Assembly: GCA_963665165.1 (NCBI GenBank)
Contig: OY761989.1
Coordinates: 930,001 to 994,000, forward strand
Source: G963663315 sp963665165
GTDB taxonomy: Bacteria; Pseudomonadota; Gammaproteobacteria; Arenicellales; Poriferihabitantaceae
Reading direction: 5' to 3'
DNA length: 64,000 nucleotides
Positions 57,645-64,000 of the stretch are shown here, one piece after another (position 1 is the first letter of the stretch; each line of letters begins with the position of its first letter). Position numbers and translations under genes: made by a program. The notes below the pieces were generated by a model. That model was given only the letters and a program-made list of their open reading frames with translations, was not told where the DNA came from and searched no databases.

Positions 57645-58769
57645 CTACAGCACAGCGCGTACGGTCAGGACGACCCCGCCCCGGCGAATTTTATAGGACT
57701 GCTTTACGAACGGACTGATGATGAAATTTTCACCGTGTGGATACCATTTGCGGAATTCCTGAATGCTGGCCGGATTCAGTTTGTCAGGGTTGATCTTGCA
57801 TTCAAATATGTCAACCCGGCCGTTCCCTTTCCGTACCACAAAGTCTATCTCTCGCCGGGATTTGTCCCGCCAATAGAAAATATCATCATCCGCGTAGCGA
57901 AAGCGCAAGCTGTCCAGCGCCAGATGCTCCCACAGTATTTCGCGGTCATCGTCCCGAATGCTGTCCCAGCCTTTTTCAAAAGTGACAAAACCCGTATCGA
58001 AGGCATAACATTTCGGGCGACTCACGATTTCCTGCCTGCCACCGCCATGGAAGGGCGGCAGCAGATGCACCGCATGGGCAATTTGCATGGCAGCGACATG
58101 AGAGATTACGGTGGGGCGTGAGATTGATTCGATGCTGTTTGTCATTTGCGTGTAGTCCAGCAGGCCGCCGCTTTGCCGTAACAACAGTCGAAACAAGGCC
58201 AAAAATCCCTGCCGGTTACGGAAACCAAAAAGCTCCTGAATATCACGCGCATAGAAACTGTCAATCCAGTCGTTGAAAAACCCGGCGTTTTTCTGACCAG
58301 CTAAAAGTGACTCAGGCAAGCCACCGTGTAACAAGCGGTGGTCCAGGTCGGGTTTGCCGAAGGTTTTGGCGCATTCTTCCCAGAGCACAGGGCACAAGAA
58401 CAGGGTTTGCTTGCGACCTGCCAGAGAATCCCGAAATTTGCCGGTTGCCGCCAGCGTTGAAGAGCCGGTGGCCAGTACTTTCAACTGAGGAAATTCATCG
58501 GCCGCAATTTTCAGCAGCAGACTTGGGTCTGGCAAACGATGAACTTCATCAAAAACCAATACCGGTTTACCCGAATGCTCATGCAGGAATAATTCAGGAT
58601 CTTCCAGGGACCTGGTCACTGAGGGAAGATCACAATTCATATAAGTCGCATCGGGCAGCATTCGGGTCAATGTGGTTTTGCCAACCCGACGTACACCCGA
58701 TAGCCAGACAACAGACCGTTTCTGCCATGCCAGACGCAGCTTTTTCAGCCACAAGTTACGCTTTATCAT
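57645..58769 (-). CDS. AAA+ ATPase with DUF4143 domain
   Basis: A 374-residue protein of the AAA_14/DUF4143 family. Walker A is GVRRVGKTTL, Walker B is PVLVFDEVHRLPD and the sensor region is LKVLATGSS. The C-terminal DUF4143 domain has a nuclease-like core (SRREIDFVVRKGNGRVDIFECK, resembling the D-ExK site of PD-(D/E)XK enzymes). Such genes are common in accessory regions and have no settled function. It is the intact parent of the remnant at 53541-54092. A short inverted repeat ATGTATTTTACAT lies immediately upstream. Confidence 0.85.
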   Translation of the reverse strand: MIKRNLWLKKLRLAWQKRSVVWLSGVRRVGKTTLTRMLPDATYMNCDLPSVTRSLEDPELFLHEHSGKPVLVFDEVHRLPDPSLLLKIAADEFPQLKVLATGSSTLAATGKFRDSLAGRKQTLFLCPVLWEECAKTFGKPDLDHRLLHGGLPESLLAGQKNAGFFNDWIDSFYARDIQELFGFRNRQGFLALFRLLLRQSGGLLDYTQMTNSIESISRPTVISHVAAMQIAHAVHLLPPFHGGGRQEIVSRPKCYAFDTGFVTFEKGWDSIRDDDREILWEHLALDSLRFRYADDDIFYWRDKSRREIDFVVRKGNGRVDIFECKINPDKLNPASIQEFRKWYPHGENFIISPFVKQSYKIRRGGVVLTVRAVL

Positions 58770-59178
58770 AAATGTATTTTACATATAGACCGCCAAATGT
58801 AAAACAAGTTTATCAGGAATTACCCCGTTTCCCGACTGAGACCCTTCAGCCCATAACCCTGGAATTCTTTCTGTGCAGCGAATAAACCTCTTCTGGATTT
58901 GCGATAACTATAATTCCCTATAATTTGTATAGTACATGATCTATCCAATTTCACCGGATATTGATTGTGTTGCACATCATGCTACAACCAGCCAATGATC
59001 AAGTCATTCAGGCATATAAGGATTATCACTGACCATGCAAAATCCTCCCCATCCAGGTGAGTTTTTGTTTGCTACGTGAGCCCTTTCGGTTCAGTTGCAG
59101 GTATCTGACTGGTTTCTTGACAGAATCAGGAATACATTATATAAGAATATATCTTATTATAGTGATGCAGAAGGGTGA
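58770..59178 (+). promoter_or_regulatory. Intergenic region with the parD promoter and operator
   Basis: No gene is visible in these 409 bp. TTGACA (59117-59122) and TATAAG (59140-59145) are 17 bp apart and drive the parD-like gene. The palindrome TAAGAATATATCTTA (59142-59156) overlaps the -10, which is the usual place for antitoxin autorepression. The left end contains the ATGTA-TTT-TACAT repeat of the divergent ATPase gene. The middle is AT-rich without further signals. Confidence 0.65.
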
Positions 59179-59433
59179 ATGATGACACAAGCCAAGACAC
59201 AAACGCTAAGCCTTGGTGGGTATTGGAATAATTTCATCGAATCCCATGTCGGGCAAGGTCGCTACGCCTCCGCCAGTGAACTGGTGCGGGATGGTTTGCG
59301 ACTATTGGAAGAAAAAGAAGCGGATTCAAAACTTGAAGCGTTACGCGCTGCTCTGATTGAAGGTGAAGAAAGCGGGGCTATTATAGCGAATGTACCTGAT
59401 TCACCAGCAGGTAAAAGCACGTACAGATCTTAA
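59179..59433 (+). CDS. parD: ParD/CopG-type antitoxin
   Basis: An 84-residue ribbon-helix-helix antitoxin. The beta strand QTLSLGGYW and helices NFIESHVGQGRYASASELVRDGLRLLEE are characteristic of ParD, followed by the toxin-binding tail LRAALIEGEESG. It normally pairs with a ParE gyrase inhibitor, whose gene here (59390) overlaps the 3' end but is broken. A promoter with an operator-like palindrome lies directly upstream. Confidence 0.87.
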   Translation: MMTQAKTQTLSLGGYWNNFIESHVGQGRYASASELVRDGLRLLEEKEADSKLEALRAALIEGEESGAIIANVPDSPAGKSTYRS

Positions 59434-59560
59434 AAATATCTGGCAATACTCTATGTGAAAATCATGGAGTGAAACAAGCTGACATTTACTATGACGACCT
59501 GGTTGCAGGAATGGAAACCATAAGGGATAACCCATATATATGTGGGTCGCGGCACATTCT
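59390..59560 (+). pseudogene. parE: Broken ParE-type toxin
   Basis: From ATG 59390 the frame reads MYLIHQQVKARTDLKNIWQY and stops at 59456. Shifting by one base resumes ENHGVKQADIYYDDLVAGME and then TIRDNPYI, the typical ParE middle. Similarity ends near 59545, so the C-terminal strand with the conserved arginines is also lost. Both a frameshift and a truncation make activity very unlikely. Confidence 0.8.
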
Positions 59561-59593
59561 CTTGCGTTGGGTTTGCCACTGGTGACAAACAAT

Positions 59594-59613
59594 ACGCGCG
59601 AGTTCTCGCGCGT
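59594..59613. repeat. Perfect 9-bp GC-rich hairpin
   Basis: ACGCGCGAG and CTCGCGCGT flank a TT centre. It lies between the broken parE and the convergent DUF1348 gene. No T-tract follows, so it is not a clear terminator. Confidence 0.6.
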
Positions 59614-59659
59614 GCCGGGTCTGACCATAGACACCTGGCTTGAAGACTGAAAATCGATT

Positions 59660-60127
59660 TCAGAGTCCGAGTTCGGTGAGTCCGGGATAGTCTTCCGGGC
59701 GCGGCCCTTCGCCCCACAGGAATTTCCGGTCGGATTCCAGTATTGGGACATCGTTGATGCTGGCCTCGCGCCTGCGCATCAGGCCGCGTTCGTCGAATTC
59801 CCAGTTTTCGTTGCCATGCGCCCGGAACCAGTTTCCAGAATCATCATGATATTCGTACTGGAACCGCACCGCGATGCGGTTCCCGTTATATGTCCATACC
59901 TCCTTGATCAGGTGATAGTCCAGTTCACGCGCCCATTTGCGTTGCAGGAATTCAACGATCGCTTCGCGGCCCTGGAAAAACTCGGCGCGGTTGCGCCAGC
60001 GGCTGTCTTCCGTATAAGCGAGAGAAACCTTTACCGGGTCGCGGGTATTCCATGCGTTTTCGGCCATCCGGGCTTTTTGTGCGGCTGTTTCCAGGGTAAA
60101 CGGGGGGAAAGGGGGGCGTTCTGACAT
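59660..60127 (-). CDS. DUF1348 (NTF2-like, SnoaL-type) protein
   Basis: A 155-residue protein of the NTF2-like fold. Recognised segments are AENAWNTRDPVKVSLAYT, SRWRNRAEFFQGREAIVEF, RKWARELDYHLIKE and NENWEFDERGLM. The family is small, cytosolic and of unknown function, often resembling polyketide cyclases or isomerases. ATG 60127 is preferred over an upstream in-frame start because AGGAGG lies about 7 nt before it. It is a single gene. Confidence 0.83.
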   Translation of the reverse strand: MSERPPFPPFTLETAAQKARMAENAWNTRDPVKVSLAYTEDSRWRNRAEFFQGREAIVEFLQRKWARELDYHLIKEVWTYNGNRIAVRFQYEYHDDSGNWFRAHGNENWEFDERGLMRRREASINDVPILESDRKFLWGEGPRPEDYPGLTELGL

Positions 60128-60526
60128 GGGATGCCTCCTGTGTGTATCAAACCGGTACAGTATATACCGACTGTTACGGACTGCAAGGGTTGCAGGAATT
60201 GTGAACAATAGTCACAATTCAATTCCATGAGGAAGTTGTATTACTTAATCACTGATCTTTAATCATCAGACGCATTAGTATTTTGATCAGCCGCCCCTGG
60301 AAGAGTAGTCTCATATCTATCAAAATGTTCCGGTGGAGGTATCGGCCCTGGTGGAGCAATAATCCTTCAAACAGTGTCATGACCAGATCCTGGCTTGCTG
60401 CGGGATACAAGTCAGCCCGGGTGAAACTCGAAAGTGAATGTCCGGTTTTTGTCAGAAACGATACGCCGGACTCCCATCCAACATTGTCTCCGGTCCCCGG
60501 GAATGATTCGGGCGGGCATTGCAGAA
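60128..60526. other. Intergenic region without a recognisable gene
   Basis: These 399 bp hold no supported coding sequence. A plus-strand open frame at 60283-60576 has no recognisable motif and ends inside the next gene. TTGTGAACAATAGTCACAATT (around 60199-60219) has an imperfect dyad and may be an operator. Low-level decay of an older gene is possible but not demonstrable by eye. Confidence 0.4.
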
Positions 60527-61708
60527 TCAGCCCAGGTGTTTCCCCATTTCTTCCAACAAGAGCGGAAGAGAGATGACGGTCGTTTCATTGCCAAGCGGAT
60601 ACGTGTCTTCACCACTGTAAACGACAAATTTGCGCTTGACGCCCAAATCATCGCAGGCTGTATGAAAGCCTTTTTTCACTTTTGGCGTTTTGCCGTATTT
60701 AATTTCAATCGCCCAGTAATCGTCCAGACCCAACTCAAGCAGCAAGTCTATTTCCGCCCCGGCAGAAGTCCTGTAGAAGAACGGGTATACAGGTAACGGC
60801 AAGGCACAAAGGATTTTTTCAATGACAAATCCTTCCCAGCTTTTTCCTATGACCGGGTGGCCGAGCAGATACTCGTAATCCGGTATTCGCAAGAGCGTAT
60901 GAAGGATTCCGCTATCCCTGACGTAGATTCTTGGTGATTTAACCAGCCGCTTTTTGGTGTTGCCGAACCATGGCTCAAGCCTGCGAACGAGCAGCAGGTC
61001 AACCATAAGATCAAGATATCGGCTTACCGTTATACTCTCGACACTGAGAGAACCAGCTAATTTTGACGCATTAAGCAATTCGCCATGGACATGGGCAAGC
61101 ATGGTCCAGAAGCGCATCAGGGTTGCAGCAGGTATCCGTGGACCCAGCCGGGGTATGTCGCGCTCAAGATAGGTTCTGATGAAATCCCGGCGCCACTCAT
61201 GGCTCCTGGCGTCATTTGACGCCGCATAACTGTCGGGGAAACCACCACGCACCCAGAGTCTTTGCAGATGTTGGCCGTCCGGAGCTTCAATTTCAAAAGG
61301 GCTGAGTCCTGGAAGCTCCAGGTAACTGATACGTCCGGCAAGGCTTTCAGAACTTTGCCTGAGCAGATCATTGGATGCCGACCCGAGAATCAGGAAACGT
61401 CCGTTGCCTCTCCCTTCTCTGCGGCCGCTATCGATAACGCCGCGCAAGGTCATGAACAAATCCGGATAACGTTGAACCTCATCGAGGATAACCAGTTTAT
61501 CCGTATGCAACCCAAGATAATGAGCAGGGTCCTGGAGCTTTTTGAGGTCTTCCGGGTTTTCAAGATCAAGATAGACCGAAGGCTGGCCCCTGGCAATTTC
61601 AAGCGCAAGCGTGGTTTTGCCGACCTGGCGCGGACCAAGCAGGGCTATAGCCGGGATATGGGTCAGTTTTTCAGCAATTTTCCGGGTTAGCTGTCTTTCA
61701 TACATCAT
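60527..61708 (-). CDS. AAA+ ATPase with DUF4143 domain, second family member
   Basis: A 393-residue ATPase with Walker A LLGPRQVGKTTLA, Walker B LVILDEVQRYPDLF and sensor FLILGSASNDL, then DUF4143 with RDFIRTYLERDIPRLG, YVRDSGILHTLL and a PD-(D/E)XK-like end (GAEIDLLLELG, WAIEIKYGKTPK). It is only distantly similar to the copy at 57645, so it is not a recent duplicate. A 10-bp perfect inverted repeat overlaps its start. thrC ends 49 nt upstream. Confidence 0.87.
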   Translation of the reverse strand: MMYERQLTRKIAEKLTHIPAIALLGPRQVGKTTLALEIARGQPSVYLDLENPEDLKKLQDPAHYLGLHTDKLVILDEVQRYPDLFMTLRGVIDSGRREGRGNGRFLILGSASNDLLRQSSESLAGRISYLELPGLSPFEIEAPDGQHLQRLWVRGGFPDSYAASNDARSHEWRRDFIRTYLERDIPRLGPRIPAATLMRFWTMLAHVHGELLNASKLAGSLSVESITVSRYLDLMVDLLLVRRLEPWFGNTKKRLVKSPRIYVRDSGILHTLLRIPDYEYLLGHPVIGKSWEGFVIEKILCALPLPVYPFFYRTSAGAEIDLLLELGLDDYWAIEIKYGKTPKVKKGFHTACDDLGVKRKFVVYSGEDTYPLGNETTVISLPLLLEEMGKHLG

Positions 61709-61740
61709 TGCAAATTTAACATTAAATGTAAAATTTGCAA
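61708..61740 (-). promoter_or_regulatory. Operator-like inverted repeat at the ATPase start
   Basis: TTGCAAATTT (61708-61717) and AAATTTGCAA (61731-61740) form a perfect 10-bp inverted repeat with a 13-nt AT-rich centre containing TAAATGTAAA. Its position across the start codon suggests autoregulation. A TACAT/ATGTA dyad occupies the same place before the other DUF4143 gene. Confidence 0.55.
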
Positions 61741-61757
61741 TGTAAATGGATCATCCA

Positions 61758-63194
61758 TTATGTTGGTGCGTTTTGGCCGGTTGCTGTTTCGGGATTGCTG
61801 TGGGCTGGTGGGCTGGCTTGTGAAATCATGGATTTCAGGGTTGGCAGGTCGGGGCGGATATCGGTTGACGACTCTTTCATGTTCATCAGGTCACCGACAA
61901 AACCGGGTAATGGGACGGTTTCCCCGGTCACTTCCCGGATCGCGTCCGGGAACTTTGCCGGATGGGCCGTGCCGACCACGACTGTGGGCATGGATGAATC
62001 CCCTTCCAGGCGGGCGGCGGAAATGCCGACAATCGAGTGCGGGTCGATAATTTCTCCGGTTGCTTGCCAGGTTTGCCTGATCTGCTGGCGAATCTGCTGG
62101 TCGTCGATGCTGTATGAACTGAAACATTGTCTGGCGCGATCCAGTAACTCGCGATCAATCCGGAACTGCCCGGATTGGCTGAAAGACTGCATGCAGACAT
62201 TCAGCCGGTCGCTGTCCTGGTCGAGCAGTTCAAACAGGTAGCGTTCGAAGTTGCTCGATATCTGGATGTCCATGCTCGGGGTCAGTGTCGGCGTGACCGT
62301 TCGGGTCTGCATGACTCCGGTCCGGAAAAACCGTGTCAGGATGTCGTTGCGGTTGGAGCCGACGATCAGCTTGCCGACCGGCAAACCCATTTTGCGGGCG
62401 ACATATCCGGCCAGGACGTTGCCGAAATTTCCGGTGGGCACTGAAAAATTGACCGGCCGGTCCGGGGCGCCAAGCGCCAGGGCGGCCCGGAAGAAGTAGA
62501 CGACCTGGGCGGCGATTCTCGCCCAGTTGATGGAATTGACGGCGGAAAGGGAATATTCTTGCTTGAATTCGAGGTCGTTGAACAGCGCCTTGACCAGGTT
62601 CTGGCAATCATCGAAGGTTCCGTCCACTGCCAGGTTATGGACATTGTCATCCAGCACGGTGGTCATTTGCCGGCGCTGTACGTCGGATACCCGGCCTTTC
62701 GGGTGCAGCATGAAAATCCGGACTGCGTCAAGGCCCCGGATTCCGGCGATGGCCGCAGAACCGGTATCGCCGGAAGTGGCGCCGACCAGGGTGCAGGAGG
62801 CGTGGTTTCTGTGCAGAAAATGCTGGAACAACCGGCCCAGTAATTGCAGCGCGAAATCCTTGAACGCCAGTGTCGGGCCATGAAACAGTTCCATCAGGAA
62901 CAGTTGGTCGTCGAGTTGCTTGATCGGCGCGATGGCTTCATGATGAAAGTTGCGGCAGACGCTCGTGGCCAGCCGATGCAGGTCTGCCGGTGAAATCGAG
63001 TTGCCGACGAACAGGCCGAGGATCGCGCTGGTCAGCGCCGGGTAGTCCTTGCCGCGCAGGTTGCGAATCTCGTCGGCGCCCAGGCGCGGCCATTTCGAAG
63101 GCAGGTACAGCCCCCCGTCGCTGGCCAGGCCGGTCAGTGTGGCCTGTTCAAAATCCAGGGCAGGGGCCCGTCCCCGGGTGCTGATATATTCCAA
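61758..63194 (-). CDS. thrC: Threonine synthase
   Basis: A 478-residue PLP enzyme converting O-phosphohomoserine to threonine. The PLP lysine is in HGPTLAFKDFALQLLG, and the phosphate loop is GATSGDTGSAAI. RVSDVQRRQMTT, AVNSINWARIAAQ, VPTGNFGNVLAGY and the C-terminal GTAHPAKFPDAI follow the family order. TTG 63194 is taken as the start, because EYISTRGRAPALDFE matches the N-terminus of Pseudomonas-type ThrC. No hom or thrB gene is adjacent. Confidence 0.94.
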   Translation of the reverse strand: MEYISTRGRAPALDFEQATLTGLASDGGLYLPSKWPRLGADEIRNLRGKDYPALTSAILGLFVGNSISPADLHRLATSVCRNFHHEAIAPIKQLDDQLFLMELFHGPTLAFKDFALQLLGRLFQHFLHRNHASCTLVGATSGDTGSAAIAGIRGLDAVRIFMLHPKGRVSDVQRRQMTTVLDDNVHNLAVDGTFDDCQNLVKALFNDLEFKQEYSLSAVNSINWARIAAQVVYFFRAALALGAPDRPVNFSVPTGNFGNVLAGYVARKMGLPVGKLIVGSNRNDILTRFFRTGVMQTRTVTPTLTPSMDIQISSNFERYLFELLDQDSDRLNVCMQSFSQSGQFRIDRELLDRARQCFSSYSIDDQQIRQQIRQTWQATGEIIDPHSIVGISAARLEGDSSMPTVVVGTAHPAKFPDAIREVTGETVPLPGFVGDLMNMKESSTDIRPDLPTLKSMISQASPPAHSNPETATGQNAPT

Positions 63195-63365
63195 GCGGGG
63201 ATTCTCGTTTTACAAGGCGCCGGATTCTATCACCGGGCGGGTGAAGATTCAAAGTCGGGCGGGGGACGACGGGGGATGCGGAAGGACGGTTCGCGGACAG
63301 CCACGGGGGTTGTCCCTGCTTCGGGTTTGGGAATACAATCACGTTTTTATGGCAATTCAACACCT

Positions 63366-63884
63366 ATGGCGACTCGGGAGATACTGGTTTATCCGGATCC
63401 GCGGTTAAGGCGGGTTTCCGGGGCGGTTACTGATTTTGGCCCGGGGCTTGCGGCTCTGGTTACCGACATGACGGATACCATGTATGCAGCGCCGGGTATC
63501 GGTCTGGCGGCGGTGCAGATCAATGTGCCGAAGCGGGTGGTGGTGATGGACCTGTCGGAAGAACGCAACCGGCTCCAGGTTTTCGTCAACCCTGAAATCA
63601 CGATTCTGGACCCGGTTCGGGTGGCCAGCGAGGAAGGCTGCCTGTCCGTTCCCGGATTCTGGTCGAGCGTGAAAAGATCGAAAAAAGTGCGGGTCGACGC
63701 ATTCGATGTCGAGGGCAATCCGTTCCAGGTCGAGGCCGATGAATTGCTGTCTGTCTGTATCCAGCATGAGGTGGATCATTTGAACGGCCGGGTTTTTGTC
63801 GATTACCTGTCCCGGTTGAAACAGGGGCGGATCCGGGAAAAACTGAAAAAGGAAGCCCGGCAGTCTGCCGCGATGGCGCATTAA
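63366..63884 (+). CDS. def: Peptide deformylase
   Basis: A 172-residue Fe/Zn deformylase that removes the formyl group from nascent N-terminal methionine. The three motifs are GIGLAAVQ, EEGCLSVPG (Cys ligand) and QHEVDHLNG (both His ligands and the catalytic Glu). ATG 63366 (MATREILVYPDP) fits the family start. The frame upstream to 63276 has no similarity. fmt begins 22 nt after the stop, the classic def-fmt pair. Confidence 0.95.
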   Translation: MATREILVYPDPRLRRVSGAVTDFGPGLAALVTDMTDTMYAAPGIGLAAVQINVPKRVVVMDLSEERNRLQVFVNPEITILDPVRVASEEGCLSVPGFWSSVKRSKKVRVDAFDVEGNPFQVEADELLSVCIQHEVDHLNGRVFVDYLSRLKQGRIREKLKKEARQSAAMAH

Positions 63885-63906
63885 GTACCCCGTCTTGAAT
63901 CCGGTC

Positions 63907-64000
63907 ATGCGAGTGGGGTTTGCAGGCACCCCTGAATTTTCGGTACCCTGCCTGAAGGTCCTGATCGGCTCTGCGCTTTGTGATGTAGTTGCCGTGTATT
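63907..64000 (+). CDS. fmt: Methionyl-tRNA formyltransferase (cut by window end)
   Basis: The first 31 residues begin MRVGFAGTPEFSVPCL, the typical start of the formyl-transferase Rossmann domain, and continue VVAVY at the window edge. The location directly after def confirms the assignment. Fmt formylates the initiator Met-tRNA whose formyl group Def later removes. Confidence 0.88.
   Translation, partial: MRVGFAGTPEFSVPCLKVLIGSALCDVVAVY

Noticed and set aside
60283..60576. A possible small gene before the DUF4143 ATPase
   Set aside because: No motif, no convincing ribosome site, and it runs into the opposite gene. It was left as intergenic.

Overview
The window is a 64-kb piece of a gammaproteobacterial chromosome. 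This rests on the 16S sequence, on the gene order anmK / M23 peptidase / tyrS / rrn operon (which I recall from Pseudomonas), on the pyrB plus degenerate pyrC' pair, and on bamC, cmoB, yqgE and a porin. Both edge genes are cut: a Rieske oxygenase at the left and fmt at the right. No phage, plasmid backbone or CRISPR array is visible.

Layout. 1-6.6 kb is a catabolic island with a Rieske oxygenase, a PanB-like aldolase, a TauE/SafE permease, a LysR regulator, and phosphonoacetaldehyde dehydrogenase (phnY) with phosphonoacetate hydrolase (phnA). 6.7-15.4 kb holds a copper chaperone, a MetX-like alpha/beta hydrolase and a complete propionyl-CoA to succinyl-CoA route (mcm, pccB, pccA, meaB, mce). 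15.4-29.9 kb is housekeeping: cmoB, folA/thyA, a penicillin-binding protein, a J-domain protein, a Deg protease, pyrC'/pyrB, ruvX, yqgE, a DegT aminotransferase, anmK, an M23 peptidase and tyrS.

29.9-37.25 kb is one rRNA operon with promoter, boxA, 16S, tRNA-Ile, tRNA-Ala, 23S, 5S and terminator. The 23S gene is about 1.5 kb too long because it carries two group I introns, after E. coli positions U1917 and U1931, separated by a 14-nt exon. Each carries a LAGLIDADG endonuclease gene. The first is broken by a one-base shift in an A8 run and the second is intact. Both 5' splice sites are supported by P1 helices with the expected U-G pair.

37.3-53.5 kb holds cfa, a chorismate-lyase-like gene, polA, a two-component system resembling the proteobacterial dedicated-sortase pair, a doubly frameshifted uvrD, a taurine-type aminotransferase, tRNA-Met, a PqqD / HprK-like kinase / nucleotidyltransferase module with a glycosyltransferase, and bamC. 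53.5-61.7 kb is a rearranged accessory region. It has two copies of a DUF4143 ATPase-porin pair (one decayed, its porin split by a vapB/vapC' segment), a tyrosine recombinase, a parD antitoxin with a broken parE, and another DUF4143 ATPase. The right end returns to housekeeping: thrC, def, fmt.

Functionally, the left third suggests growth on phosphonates or small organic acids and on propionyl-CoA-yielding substrates. The porin/ATPase region shows active decay through short-repeat recombination. Family names come from recognising motifs by eye. No database search was possible.
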